Assembly (NCBI GenBank): GCA_034423135.1
Contig: DAOUJC010000022.1
Location: forward strand, 9,397-73,396
Length of the DNA stretch: 64,000 nt
Origin: JAPPHY01 sp034423135
GTDB taxonomy: Bacteria > Chloroflexota > Dehalococcoidia > Lucifugimonadales > UBA2985
Reading direction: 5' to 3'
In this document: positions 8,495 to 16,661 of the stretch, piece by piece
How the letters are laid out: every line of letters begins with the position of its first letter
Numbering within the stretch: the stretch's first letter is position 1
The notes under the pieces: generated by a model
The model's input: the letters and a program-made list of their open reading frames with translations, nothing else
Database searches by the model: none
Told to the model about the DNA's origin: nothing
Made by a program: the position numbers and the translations under genes

Positions 8495-9706
8495 ATGAAT
8501 GCTCGTAGGTTCTGGGAAGAGTTCCGCTTCGACTATCACCTGGAAGCCGGCCATCTGAGCAACGCGCTAATCGAGATTGAGGCCCTCCGGCTCTCCGCCC
8601 ATAACCTGGTCCTGGCGCCTGAATGGAGGGACGGGCTGGACAGGCTCAACCGAGTAAGGGCGGTCTACGGAACCACGGCCTTGGAGGGCAACCCCCTCTC
8701 GGAGCCGGAGGTAGCGAATCAGATTCTAATAGCCGACCAAGAGGCCGAATCACCCTCAGGTCGTCTATCCCGGGAGCAGGCTCAGATCAGAAATGCCTCG
8801 CGAGCGCAAGAGTGGGTGAAGAGACGATTCGTACCCGGTTCCGCGCCCGTGAGCCTGGGCGACATCCTGACCATGCACCGCGAGATAACGCGCGGCTCGG
8901 ACGAGGACGGCAGTGTACCAGGTGTCCTCCGCAAACAATCGGTGCAGGTGGGCTCGCCGGAGCTGGGCGGCGTACATCTGGGTGCCCCCCACGAACAGCT
9001 CGCCGAGATGATGGAGGACCTGATAGGATTCGTGAACTCCCGCCGCGTGCAGAGCGAGCATCCTGTCATACAGGCACTGCTGGCTCACTTCTTTTTGGTA
9101 ACCATCCACCCATTCGGCGACGGGAACGGTCGTGTCTCTCGGCTGCTGGAGTCCGGTATCTTGTACCGGCACGGCTACAACGTTCACGGCTTCTACGGCC
9201 TGTCCAACTTCTTCTATCGCAACGGTGACCTGTACAAGACCCTGCTTCAGCAGGTGAGGCGTTTCCCGAACCGATTCGATCTCACGTCCTTTGTTGAGTT
9301 TGGAGTGAAGGGGTTCACAGCAGAGCTTGAGGGCATCAACAACTTCATCAAGACCAAGGTCAACCGCGTGATGTACAGGCAAATGCTGGCGACCAGTTAC
9401 AACGTCAGAGTCAGCGAGAGGCGGAGGCGGCTGAACCAGCGGGAGCACGGGCTGCTGCTCCACCTGCTGGATGAGACGGAGCCAATGGACCCCTTCTCCG
9501 AGAGCCCGTCCCGCTACGTCTCTCTGGAGGAACTGCTCCGGTCCGGCTACGTCCGGGGAGCATACGTCACAGTGACTACGCGCACGTTTGTGAGGGAACT
9601 GATCAGACTGTCTAAACTGGGGTTTCTCACACTTGAAGGCAATCGGCCGGGGGAGCTATCCGTGGCGGTGGACTTCCAAGCCATTGCCAGGTACGGCATG
9701 GCCTAG
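8495..9706 (+). CDS. Fic family protein (protein AMPylase-type)
   Basis: 403 residues from ATG 8495, preferred over GTG 8483 because GGGGG sits 5 bases before it. The Fic catalytic loop HPFGDGNGRVSRLL lies at about residue 208. An N-terminal inhibitory-type motif (TTALEGNPLS) matches the (S/T)xxxE(G/N) helix of class II Fic proteins, so activity is probably self-inhibited. The C-terminus (RYVSLEELLRSGYV and after) looks like a winged helix. Class II Fic enzymes transfer AMP to target hydroxyls. The tandem repeats upstream suggest dedicated, perhaps autogenous, control. Confidence 0.9.
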   Translation: MNARRFWEEFRFDYHLEAGHLSNALIEIEALRLSAHNLVLAPEWRDGLDRLNRVRAVYGTTALEGNPLSEPEVANQILIADQEAESPSGRLSREQAQIRNASRAQEWVKRRFVPGSAPVSLGDILTMHREITRGSDEDGSVPGVLRKQSVQVGSPELGGVHLGAPHEQLAEMMEDLIGFVNSRRVQSEHPVIQALLAHFFLVTIHPFGDGNGRVSRLLESGILYRHGYNVHGFYGLSNFFYRNGDLYKTLLQQVRRFPNRFDLTSFVEFGVKGFTAELEGINNFIKTKVNRVMYRQMLATSYNVRVSERRRRLNQREHGLLLHLLDETEPMDPFSESPSRYVSLEELLRSGYVRGAYVTVTTRTFVRELIRLSKLGFLTLEGNRPGELSVAVDFQAIARYGMA

Positions 9707-9742
9707 GGGCACCACCACCGCGCGATCCTTACCGCGGCCAGC

Positions 9743-10141
9743 CTACCGCTTTGTGTACTGGGGAGCCCGTCTGGCGCGCTTGAGGCCGTACTTCTTGCTC
9801 TCCTTGATCCGCGAGTCGCGGGTCAAGAAGCCGCGCTGCTTGAGCACGGGCCTCAGGGCGTCGTCGGCGCGCAGCAGCGCGCGTGCGATGCCGTGGCGCA
9901 GTGCGCCCGCCTGGCTAACCACGCCGCCGCCGTGGATCTTCACCACCACGCCATAGCGGCCCTGGCTCTCGGTCACTCGGAACGGCTCCGTGATTGTGGA
10001 GCGCCACGCCGGAAGGGGGAAGAACTCCTCCAGCGTCTTCTCGTTCACTGTGAAACCGCCGCCTCCGGGGTACAGTCTGACCTGTGCCACCGAGGTCTTT
10101 CGCTTGCCCGTGCCGTAATAGTACTGCTGCTGCTCTGTCAT
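9743..10141 (-). CDS. rpsI: 30S ribosomal protein S9
   Basis: 132 residues, YYYGTGKRKTSVAQVRLYPGGG at the start and the highly conserved C-terminal tail GLKRARRAPQYTKR that reaches the P-site tRNA. It is the last gene of the 37-gene ribosomal run, 9 bases after rplM. No clear terminator is visible in the 36 bases before the converging fic stop. Confidence 0.97.
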   Translation of the reverse strand: MTEQQQYYYGTGKRKTSVAQVRLYPGGGGFTVNEKTLEEFFPLPAWRSTITEPFRVTESQGRYGVVVKIHGGGVVSQAGALRHGIARALLRADDALRPVLKQRGFLTRDSRIKESKKYGLKRARRAPQYTKR

Positions 10142-10150
10142 AGCGGCTCT

Positions 10151-11029
10151 CTATCTCTTCTCTTCGTTTGTGTCAGACTCGTCGACCGGTTCAGCCGACG
10201 CCTCAGGCTCCTCTGCCGCCGCCTCTGCGACCGGCTCCTCTGTCACCTCAGCAGCCGGCGGCTCATCCGTTGCCTCTGCAACTTCAGGCTCCTCCTCCGC
10301 CTCGGCGACTGGCTCTTCCGTCGCTTCAGCGGCCGGCTCCTCCGCCGCCTCTGCCTCTGCGACTGGTTCTTCCTCCGCAGCCTCTACATCAGCCTGCTCA
10401 GCGACCGTCTCTGATGCCGCTGCCTCCTCGGTAGCCTCTTCAGCAACCGTCTCCTCCGGCTCCTCCGCCTCAACATCGGTCTGCTCCGCAACTGCTTCTG
10501 CGGCCACTGCCTCCTCGGCAGTCTCCACCTGGTCGGCTACTGCCTCCTCAGGCGGCGTCTCCTCACGCTTTGCAGGCGCCTCCACCACCTCCTCCGCGCT
10601 TGCCATGTCCTTCACCTGCGCGCCGTGAGGGTGCTCATCGCCGGCGTAGACTCGCAGCCTTCGCAGCATCCGACGGCCCAGCGTGTTCTTGGGGAGCATT
10701 CCCCAGACGGCCTCGCGGATAACGCGGTCCGGGTGGCTGTCAAGCACCTTGGACAGCGGCGTCTCCCGGAGAGCGCCGGGATAGTGGCTGTGTCTGCGGT
10801 ACATCTTCTGAGCCATCTTGGCGCCGGTCACCTTCACCCGCGCGGCGTTGACCACCACAACGTAGTCGCCCGTGAGGATGTGGCGGGCGTAGATTGGCTT
10901 ATGCTTGCCCTGCAGAAGCGTGCTGACCTCCGTGGCCAGTCGCCCCAGGACCATGTCCGTGGCGTCGTACACGTGCCAGCGTGTTTCGACGTCCCTGGGC
11001 CTGGTCGAGTATGTCTTCCCGGTATTCAT
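10151..11029 (-). CDS. rplM: 50S ribosomal protein L13 with long acidic C-terminal extension
   Basis: 292 residues against a usual length near 145. Residues 1-143 are ordinary L13 (RHILTGDYVVVVNAARVKVTGAK, AVWGMLPKNTLGRRMLRRL). Residues 144-292 are almost only Glu, Ala, Val and Pro in short repeats such as EEPVAEAEAAEEPAAEAT. The tail has no Cys, few basic residues and no predicted fold. It is in frame, with no stop before 10151. L13 is an early assembly protein; the tail could be solvent-exposed. The start overlaps the truA stop by 4 bases. Confidence 0.95.
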   Translation of the reverse strand: MNTGKTYSTRPRDVETRWHVYDATDMVLGRLATEVSTLLQGKHKPIYARHILTGDYVVVVNAARVKVTGAKMAQKMYRRHSHYPGALRETPLSKVLDSHPDRVIREAVWGMLPKNTLGRRMLRRLRVYAGDEHPHGAQVKDMASAEEVVEAPAKREETPPEEAVADQVETAEEAVAAEAVAEQTDVEAEEPEETVAEEATEEAAASETVAEQADVEAAEEEPVAEAEAAEEPAAEATEEPVAEAEEEPEVAEATDEPPAAEVTEEPVAEAAAEEPEASAEPVDESDTNEEKR

Positions 11030-11880
11030 TGCGCCCTTGCCTCCAGCAGCTCGGCCTCCCGCTCATTCGCGGCGTCCTGCGACCGGAACAGCGGCGTAGG
11101 GTAGTTCACTCTCATCAGCGTCAGCCCTGCCGAGGGCAGCGACTGCTCAGCGGCTCCGAGCCTGCCGCACTCCGCCAGCGCCCGGAAGCCATCGATGTCC
11201 ATCCGGCCCAGGCCGACCTCCAGCAATGCGCCGGCGGTCCTGCGCACCTGCTGCCTGAGGAAGCCGTTTGCCTCCATGTCCAGTACTACCAGCTCGCCCC
11301 TCCGCGTCACGCTGCACCTGTACACGATCCGCATGGTGCCCGCGCGGCCTTCCGGCACCGACGCGGCGAATGGAGCAAAGTCTCTCTCGCCCTCCAGGAG
11401 CGACGCCGCCCGGTCCATGGCCTCCGCGTCCAGCGGCTGCCGGACGTGATGGACGAGGCCCCTCAGCAGTGGCGAGGGCACCGTGCTGTTCAGGACCCGG
11501 TAGCGGTACTCCCTGCCTACGGCCCACCTTCTCGGATCGAACTCGCGGCTCACGTCCGTGACCTCGCGAACGGCGATGTCGTCCGGGAGATGGTGGTTGA
11601 GCGCCTGCCGGAACACATCCGGCGAGTGTCTCGACCTGGTATCGAAAGCGACCACCTGCCCCAGCGCGTGTACGCCGGCGTCAGTGCGTCCGGCGCCGCG
11701 CACGCGAGCGCTCTCGCTGGTGAGGTGGCGTATCGCCTCCTCCAGCGCGGCCTGTACGCTGCATGCGTTGCGCTGCGCCTGGAAGCCGTGGAATGCGCGG
11801 CCATCGTACTCCACCAGCATCGCGAGCCGTCGCGCATCGCCCGAATTGGTGCGCGCGCCATGTGCGAGAGCGATGCTCAT
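11026..11880 (-). CDS. truA: tRNA pseudouridine(38-40) synthase TruA
   Basis: 284 residues. The catalytic aspartate lies in GAGRTDAGVHALGQV, with YDGRAFHGFQAQ near the N-terminus and FLRQQVRRTAGALLEVG later. It isomerises uridine at positions 38-40 of the tRNA anticodon arm. It is translationally coupled to both neighbours by 4-base overlaps, in the common rplQ-truA-rplM-rpsI order. Confidence 0.95.
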   Translation of the reverse strand: MSIALAHGARTNSGDARRLAMLVEYDGRAFHGFQAQRNACSVQAALEEAIRHLTSESARVRGAGRTDAGVHALGQVVAFDTRSRHSPDVFRQALNHHLPDDIAVREVTDVSREFDPRRWAVGREYRYRVLNSTVPSPLLRGLVHHVRQPLDAEAMDRAASLLEGERDFAPFAASVPEGRAGTMRIVYRCSVTRRGELVVLDMEANGFLRQQVRRTAGALLEVGLGRMDIDGFRALAECGRLGAAEQSLPSAGLTLMRVNYPTPLFRSQDAANEREAELLEARAQ

Positions 11881-12230
11881 TCCACAAGCTCCAACAACGC
11901 CATGGAGGCGCCGTCGCCCTTGCGAGGATCCAGCTTGATCAGCCTGGTGTAGCCGCCTTCACGGGTCGCATACCGCTCGGCAAGCTCGTCGAACACCTTG
12001 CGCACCATGCGTTCGTCCGTCACGAACGTGAGCGCCTGGCGGCGGTGGCTCAGGGACTGCTTCTTGCCCATTGTGATGACCTTCTCCACCAGGCCCTGCA
12101 CCTCCTTGGCCTTGGCCTCCGTGGTGCGGATGCGCTCGTGGCGGATGAGGTCCGTCACCTGGGTGCGGTACATCAGCATCCGCTGTCCCGTGGGTCGGCT
12201 CAGTTTTCGCCCGGAAACTCCGTGTCTCAT
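11877..12230 (-). CDS. rplQ: 50S ribosomal protein L17
   Basis: 117 residues, MRHGVSGRKLSRPTGQRMLMYR at the start and the core TTEAKAKEVQGLVEKVITMGK. Standard length. It overlaps rpoA by 4 bases, matching the universal alpha-operon order rpoA-rplQ. Confidence 0.97.
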   Translation of the reverse strand: MRHGVSGRKLSRPTGQRMLMYRTQVTDLIRHERIRTTEAKAKEVQGLVEKVITMGKKQSLSHRRQALTFVTDERMVRKVFDELAERYATREGGYTRLIKLDPRKGDGASMALLELVE

Positions 12231-13282
12231 ATTCCCTCTACCGTTGCGGCCTCAACCCTGGTCTCGTCGTCGTCCTCCTCCTCGATGGCCTCTTCCTGCG
12301 GCTCGGCTAAAGCGCCGGCAGTCTCAGTTTCCCCATCATCGCTGAGGAATCCCAACTCCCGGAGCCTGGTGTTCAGCTCGTCCAGGGACTTGGCGCCGAA
12401 GTTGCGTATCTTGAGAAGCTCCGCCTCCTCAATGCCAAGCACCTGTCCAACCTTGTTGATGTTGCTCCGCTTGAGGCAGTTGAGGGTGCGGGACGACAGG
12501 TCCAGCTTCTCGATCGGTGTGTTGTACTGCTCCATCGGAATGGTGGCGGCGAAAGAAGGCCGGTCGACGGTGCCCTCGCCGGCCTTGTCTGCGTTGGCGA
12601 AGAGGAAGAACTTCTCCATGAGAAGCTCTGCGCCCTTCTTCACAGCCTCCACCGGGCTCACCGTGCCGTCAGTCCACACGTCCAGTATCAGGCGTTCGTA
12701 GTTGGTGACCTGACCCACGCGGGTGCTCTCCACCACGTAGTTGACCTTACGCACAGGGCTGAAGATTGCGTCTACGGGCAGCACGCCAATCGCCAGACCC
12801 TCCACGCGTCCGGCGGGTACGTAGCCCTTGCCCTGCTCCACGTTGAACTCGACGGACAGGAATCCCTCGTCCGACTCCATCGTGGCGAGGTGAAGCTCCG
12901 GGTTCACGATCTCGAAGTCTGCGGGCACGCTGATGTCGCCTGCCGTTATGGCTCCCTCCCGTGCGATCTCCAGGCGCAGCTTGCCCGGCCGATCTGCAAG
13001 GGCCTTCAGGCGGATCGCCTTGATGTTGACCAGGAGCTCGGTCACGTCCTCCTTCACGTGGGGGATGGTCGAGAACTCGTGGAGGACTCCTTCCAGCTTG
13101 ACCCAGGTGACCGCCGTGCCGGGAATCGACGTGAGGAGCGCCCTGCGCATGGGGTTGCCCAGGGTGATCCCGTAGCCCGGCTCCAGGGGCTCCACGGAGA
13201 ACTTCCCGTAGTTGTCCTGGGACTCCAGCACCCGAATCTCGGGCTTCGGAGCTTCATCCAGAATCACTCCTATGTAGACCAT
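12227..13282 (-). CDS. rpoA: DNA-directed RNA polymerase alpha subunit
   Basis: 351 residues. The N-terminal dimerisation domain includes LGNPMRRALLTSIPGTAV. The C-terminal domain (about 240-314) contains LDLSSRTLNCLKRSNINKVGQ and LRIRNFG-type RNFGAKSLDEL, which contacts UP elements and activators. Residues 315-351 form an extra acidic tail rich in Glu and Asp. It is the core enzyme subunit, encoded at the normal position after rpsD. Confidence 0.97.
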   Translation of the reverse strand: MVYIGVILDEAPKPEIRVLESQDNYGKFSVEPLEPGYGITLGNPMRRALLTSIPGTAVTWVKLEGVLHEFSTIPHVKEDVTELLVNIKAIRLKALADRPGKLRLEIAREGAITAGDISVPADFEIVNPELHLATMESDEGFLSVEFNVEQGKGYVPAGRVEGLAIGVLPVDAIFSPVRKVNYVVESTRVGQVTNYERLILDVWTDGTVSPVEAVKKGAELLMEKFFLFANADKAGEGTVDRPSFAATIPMEQYNTPIEKLDLSSRTLNCLKRSNINKVGQVLGIEEAELLKIRNFGAKSLDELNTRLRELGFLSDDGETETAGALAEPQEEAIEEEDDDETRVEAATVEGI

Positions 13283-13300
13283 TTGAGTATCTCCTCCGCG

Positions 13301-13927
13301 CTATCTGGAGTAGTGCTCTACCACCAGCCTAACGTCAATTCCTGTGTCAATCTCGTCCGGTTCCGGGGCGGAAACCACGCGCCCGGCCATGTTCTCAGAG
13401 TCAAGGCTCAGCCAGTTCGGAAGCGGGCGCCTTGGGATGTCTTCCGACATCTGGGCGTAAATGCCGGTATCCCTGCTGGACTCCTTCCAGTTCACCACGT
13501 CGTCCACCTTCACGCGGTAGGAAGGGATGTCCACCTTGCGGCCGTTCACCATGATGTGGCCGTGCCTCACCAGTTGCCGCGCCTGGCTTCGGGAGTCGGC
13601 GAAGTTCAGCCGGTACGCCACGTTGTCCAGCCGCTCCTCCAGCAGCTGGAGCAGGTGCAGGCCGGTCATGCCCGGGCGGCGCTGCGCCTCCGCGAAGTAC
13701 TTGCGGAACTGCTTCTCCATGACGCCGTAGATCTGGCGAGCCTTCTGTTTCTCCCTGAGCTGGACGCCCCAGTCGGACGTGCGCCGCCTGCGGAGCGTCT
13801 GGCTCCCCGGCGGCTTCCTGCGCTTGTCGACTGCGCATCTGGGGGTATAGCAGCGCTCCCCCTTGAGAAACAGCTTCACCCCGGCCCGGCGGCAAAGCCT
13901 GCAAACGGCGTCTGTATATCTTGCCAT
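13301..13927 (-). CDS. rpsD: 30S ribosomal protein S4
   Basis: 208 residues. It starts MARYTDAVCRLCRRAG, carrying the N-terminal Cys cluster (CRLC, later C and C) typical of zinc-type S4. The S4 RNA-binding domain is LEERLDNVAYRLNFADSRSQARQLVRHGHIMVNGRKV. It is a primary 16S binder. It lies 18 bases before rpoA. Confidence 0.97.
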   Translation of the reverse strand: MARYTDAVCRLCRRAGVKLFLKGERCYTPRCAVDKRRKPPGSQTLRRRRTSDWGVQLREKQKARQIYGVMEKQFRKYFAEAQRRPGMTGLHLLQLLEERLDNVAYRLNFADSRSQARQLVRHGHIMVNGRKVDIPSYRVKVDDVVNWKESSRDTGIYAQMSEDIPRRPLPNWLSLDSENMAGRVVSAPEPDEIDTGIDVRLVVEHYSR

Positions 13928-14006
13928 ACTCTCTCCCCAAGCTCCTCTGGTACCCTGCCGGCGCAGCCTCCGTGCTGTCCCTGCCGGCGCGGGCGTCCTC
14001 CGGCCC

Positions 14007-14399
14007 CTAGACCCTCCTGCCCTTGGGCGGCCGGCAGCCGTTGTGTGGTATAGGAGTCACGTCCTTTATGGTAGTGATGTAAAGCCCTGCACTCTGAAGC
14101 GAGCGGATTGCCACCTCGCGCCCGGACCCCGGACCCTTCACGAACACCTCCACCTGCCTCAGGCCGTGCTCCATCGCGCGCCGTGCAGCGGCCTCCGCCG
14201 CGCGCTGCGCCGAGAATGCGGTGCCCTTGCGAGAGCCGCGGAATCCGGCCGCGCCGGAGCTACCCCACGCAAGGACGTTGCCCTGCAGGTCGGTCAGGCT
14301 GACTATGGTGTTGTTGAAGGTGGATTGGATGAAGACCTTCCCCTGGGGAACGAACTTCCTCTCCCGCCTTCTTGTCCTGGGTCTGCGTCTGCTGGTCAT
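14007..14399 (-). CDS. rpsK: 30S ribosomal protein S11
   Basis: 130 residues with NNTIVSLTDLQGNVLAWGSSG, GFRGSRKGTAFSAQ and the C-terminal PIPHNGCRPPKGRRV. It is a platform protein of the small subunit and contacts mRNA near the E site. The 79-base gap to rpsD shows no separate feature. Confidence 0.97.
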   Translation of the reverse strand: MTSRRRPRTRRRERKFVPQGKVFIQSTFNNTIVSLTDLQGNVLAWGSSGAAGFRGSRKGTAFSAQRAAEAAARRAMEHGLRQVEVFVKGPGSGREVAIRSLQSAGLYITTIKDVTPIPHNGCRPPKGRRV

Positions 14400-14408
14400 T
14401 GTCTGCTG

Positions 14409-14792
14409 CTACCTCCTGGTACCGGCGCGCCTGCGACCGGCGACGGTCTTGCGTGCGCCACGCTTGGTACGGGCGTTTGTCCTGGTGCGCTGTCCCCTCA
14501 CGGGCAGGCCGCGGCGGTGCCGCACCCCACGGTACGAGCCGATGTCTATCAGCCTGCGAATGTTGCCGTTCACCTCGCGGCGAAGGTCGCCTTCAACCAC
14601 GTACTCGCGGTCTATGGTCTCTCGAATGCGGGCCAGCTCGTCGTCGCTGAGGTCTCGGACGCGCGGATTGCCCTCCACACGGGCCTTCGTCACGACCTCC
14701 CGCGCGACCAGGGGGCCAACGCCGTATATGCGGCGCAGCGAGTAGTCCAGCCGCTGCCCGTCCGGTATGTCTATTCCGGCAACTCTGGCCAT
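14409..14792 (-). CDS. rpsM: 30S ribosomal protein S13
   Basis: 127 residues: MARVAGIDIPDGQRLDYSL, the helix-two-turn-helix region, and GSYRGVRHRRGLPVRGQRTRTNARTKRG near the basic C-terminus. It is a head protein contacting P-site tRNA and L5. Standard length. Confidence 0.97.
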   Translation of the reverse strand: MARVAGIDIPDGQRLDYSLRRIYGVGPLVAREVVTKARVEGNPRVRDLSDDELARIRETIDREYVVEGDLRREVNGNIRRLIDIGSYRGVRHRRGLPVRGQRTRTNARTKRGARKTVAGRRRAGTRR

Positions 14793-14808
14793 GGTCGTTC
14801 CTCGCTTC

Positions 14809-14922
14809 CTATCCCTGTCTCTGCTTGCACTTGGGATTCTCGCAGATAACCCTGACGATCCGCTCCCTGCGGATCACCTTGCACTTCTCGCATCTTGCCT
14901 TGACGGAGGCCTGAACCTTCAT
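14809..14922 (-). CDS. rpmJ: 50S ribosomal protein L36, all-cysteine zinc form
   Basis: 37 residues read directly from the minus strand: MKVQASVKARCEKCKVIRR, then the arginine-rich middle, then VICENPKCKQRQG. The zinc ribbon is C-x2-C ... C-x4-C, where most L36 proteins have His as the fourth ligand. It sits between infA and rpsM, the usual place. It is too short to be found by many length cut-offs. Confidence 0.95.
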   Translation of the reverse strand: MKVQASVKARCEKCKVIRRERIVRVICENPKCKQRQG

Positions 14923-14934
14923 CACTCCTCGCTT

Positions 14935-15153
14935 TCACTTGAACCGGTACGTGATCCGGCCCCGGGTCAGGTCGTACGGCGAAAGCTCCACCAGCACCCT
15001 GTCTCCCGGCAGCACCCGGATGAAGTGTACCCTGATCTTGCCGGAGGCATGGGCCAATATTCGATGGCCGTTTGCCAGGTCCACCCAAAACATGGCGTTG
15101 GGCAGAGACTGGGCCACCGTTCCTTCCACCTCCAGGCCGGGTTTCTTAGGCAT
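14935..15153 (-). CDS. infA: Translation initiation factor IF-1
   Basis: 72 residues from ATG 15153 (MPKKPGLEVEGTV). A GTG 33 bases further upstream would add eleven residues but is not needed. The S1-like OB fold carries NAMFWVDLANGHRILAHASGKIR and LSPYDLTRGRITYRFK. It binds the 30S A site during initiation. Gene order map-infA-rpmJ is canonical. Confidence 0.95.
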   Translation of the reverse strand: MPKKPGLEVEGTVAQSLPNAMFWVDLANGHRILAHASGKIRVHFIRVLPGDRVLVELSPYDLTRGRITYRFK

Positions 15154-15201
15154 ATTTGCTAGCAGCCCACCTTCCGGTTCGCTCACGCGTTGAAAAATAC
15201 A

Positions 15202-15999
15202 TTATAGCTGAGTAAGCACCTCCGCATCACCCTCCGTGATGAGCAGCGTCTTCTCAAAGTGGGCGGACAGGCTTCCGTCGGCGGTGACAACTGTCCAGTT
15301 GTCGTCCAGCACCTTGGTCCTCCAGCTTCCCACGTTCACCATCGGCTCTATGGCGATTGCCATGCCCTTCCTGAGCAGCGTGCCGGTGCCGGGCTCGCCG
15401 TAGTTCGGCACCTGCGGCTCCTCGTGCAGCGACCGGCCGATGCCGTGGCCCACGTACTCTCGCACTATGGAGTAGCCCTTGCCCTCCACGAACGACTGCA
15501 CGGCCCAGCCTATGTCGCCCGTGCGTGCGCCATGTCTGGCGGCGGCTATGCCGCGTGCCAGAGCCTCACGCGTCACGTCCATCAACGCCTGGCTCTCGGC
15601 GGATATGTTGCCTACGCCTACGGTCAAAGCGGAGTCCCCGTTAAACCCTTCCACAATGGCTCCGCAGTCCACGCTTATAATGTCTCCGTCCAGCAACACC
15701 CTGTCCCCGGGTATGCCGTGGACTATCTCCTCGTTGACGGACGCGCAGACGGTGCGCGGGAAGCCCAGGTAGCCCAGGAACCCTGGCTTTGCGCCCAGCG
15801 AGCGTATCTCCTCGGCCGCAATGTCGTCCAGGTCCTGGGTGGTCATGCCCGGACGGACTGCCCTCGCCATCGCGTCGAGCGCCCTGGCGACGACGTAGCC
15901 CGCCTTGCGCATGGACTCGACCTCCCTGGGCGACTTCACGGTTATGCCGCGATTAGCGGTTGTTGGGCCTGAGAACAGCAACTCTCTTCCGGTATTCAT
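15202..15999 (-). CDS. map: Methionine aminopeptidase, type I
   Basis: 265 residues of the pita-bread fold. Metal ligands are visible in LDGDIISVDCGAIVEGFNGDSALT (two Asp), VGHGIGRSLHEEPQVPNYG (His), MAIEPMVN (Glu) and FEKTLLIT (Glu). There is no N-terminal zinc finger, so it is a short type Ia-like enzyme. It removes the initiator Met from nascent proteins. It follows adk by 9 bases. Confidence 0.95.
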   Translation of the reverse strand: MNTGRELLFSGPTTANRGITVKSPREVESMRKAGYVVARALDAMARAVRPGMTTQDLDDIAAEEIRSLGAKPGFLGYLGFPRTVCASVNEEIVHGIPGDRVLLDGDIISVDCGAIVEGFNGDSALTVGVGNISAESQALMDVTREALARGIAAARHGARTGDIGWAVQSFVEGKGYSIVREYVGHGIGRSLHEEPQVPNYGEPGTGTLLRKGMAIAIEPMVNVGSWRTKVLDDNWTVVTADGSLSAHFEKTLLITEGDAEVLTQL

Positions 16000-16008
16000 G
16001 TGTATATC

Positions 16009-16650
16009 CTATGAGACCGCCTTGAGAAGCGACTCCCTAACCTCGTCTATGGTGCCCTCGCCGTCCACGTTCACGAAGCCGCTGGCCCCGCTGTAGAAGT
16101 CTATCAGCGGCGACGTCTGCTCCGAGAAGACGCGGATCCGGCGGCTGACGGCCTCAGGGGCGTCGTCCTCGCGCTGGTACAGCTCACCGTCGCACTCGTC
16201 ACACTCGCCCGGCTTTGGGGGCGGTGAGTTCACCTCGTGGAACGGCTTCTGGCAGACGCGGCAAATCCACCGGCCACCCAGCCTGACTATGAGCTCTTTC
16301 TCGGATACGCTGATGTTCACCACCCGGTCGATGGCCTCGCCGCGCTTTTCGAGGGCGGCTGCGAGCGCCTGCGCCTGCTCCACGGTGCGCGGGAAGCCGT
16401 CCAGGACGTAGCCCGTGCTTGCGTCCTCTCGCCCGATGCGCTCCTCAATCATGCCTATGATCAGGTCGTCAGGCACCAGCAGTCCCTGCTGCATGTACCA
16501 GCGGGCCGTGTTGCCCAGCTCCGTGTTCCGCTCCTGGTTATCGCGCAGCAGGTCTCCCGACGATATGTGTACGATGCCCAGCGACTCCGACATAGTCTTG
16601 GCCTGAGTGCCCTTTCCCGCTCCCGGCGGGCCCAGTAGTACAATGCGCAT
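16009..16650 (-). CDS. adk: Adenylate kinase, zinc-lid form
   Basis: 213 residues from ATG 16650 (MRIVLLGPPGAGKGTQA); upstream in-frame sequence is read-through of secY territory. The LID domain carries a four-cysteine zinc knuckle (CRVCQKPF and CDECDG). NMP-binding segment: YVLDGFPRTVEQAQAL. It interconverts ATP, ADP and AMP. Located between secY and map as in many bacteria. Confidence 0.96.
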   Translation of the reverse strand: MRIVLLGPPGAGKGTQAKTMSESLGIVHISSGDLLRDNQERNTELGNTARWYMQQGLLVPDDLIIGMIEERIGREDASTGYVLDGFPRTVEQAQALAAALEKRGEAIDRVVNISVSEKELIVRLGGRWICRVCQKPFHEVNSPPPKPGECDECDGELYQREDDAPEAVSRRIRVFSEQTSPLIDFYSGASGFVNVDGEGTIDEVRESLLKAVS

Positions 16651-16661
16651 CTCGATCTTCC

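Noticed and set aside
8290..8496. Small minus-strand frame with THYLTHYVTPY-like repeats
   Set aside because: The amino-acid periodicity comes from the 12-base DNA repeats; there is no ribosome site. Regulatory DNA explains it better.
12890..14053. Plus-strand frame of 387 codons
   Set aside because: Antisense of rpoA, rpsD and rpsK.
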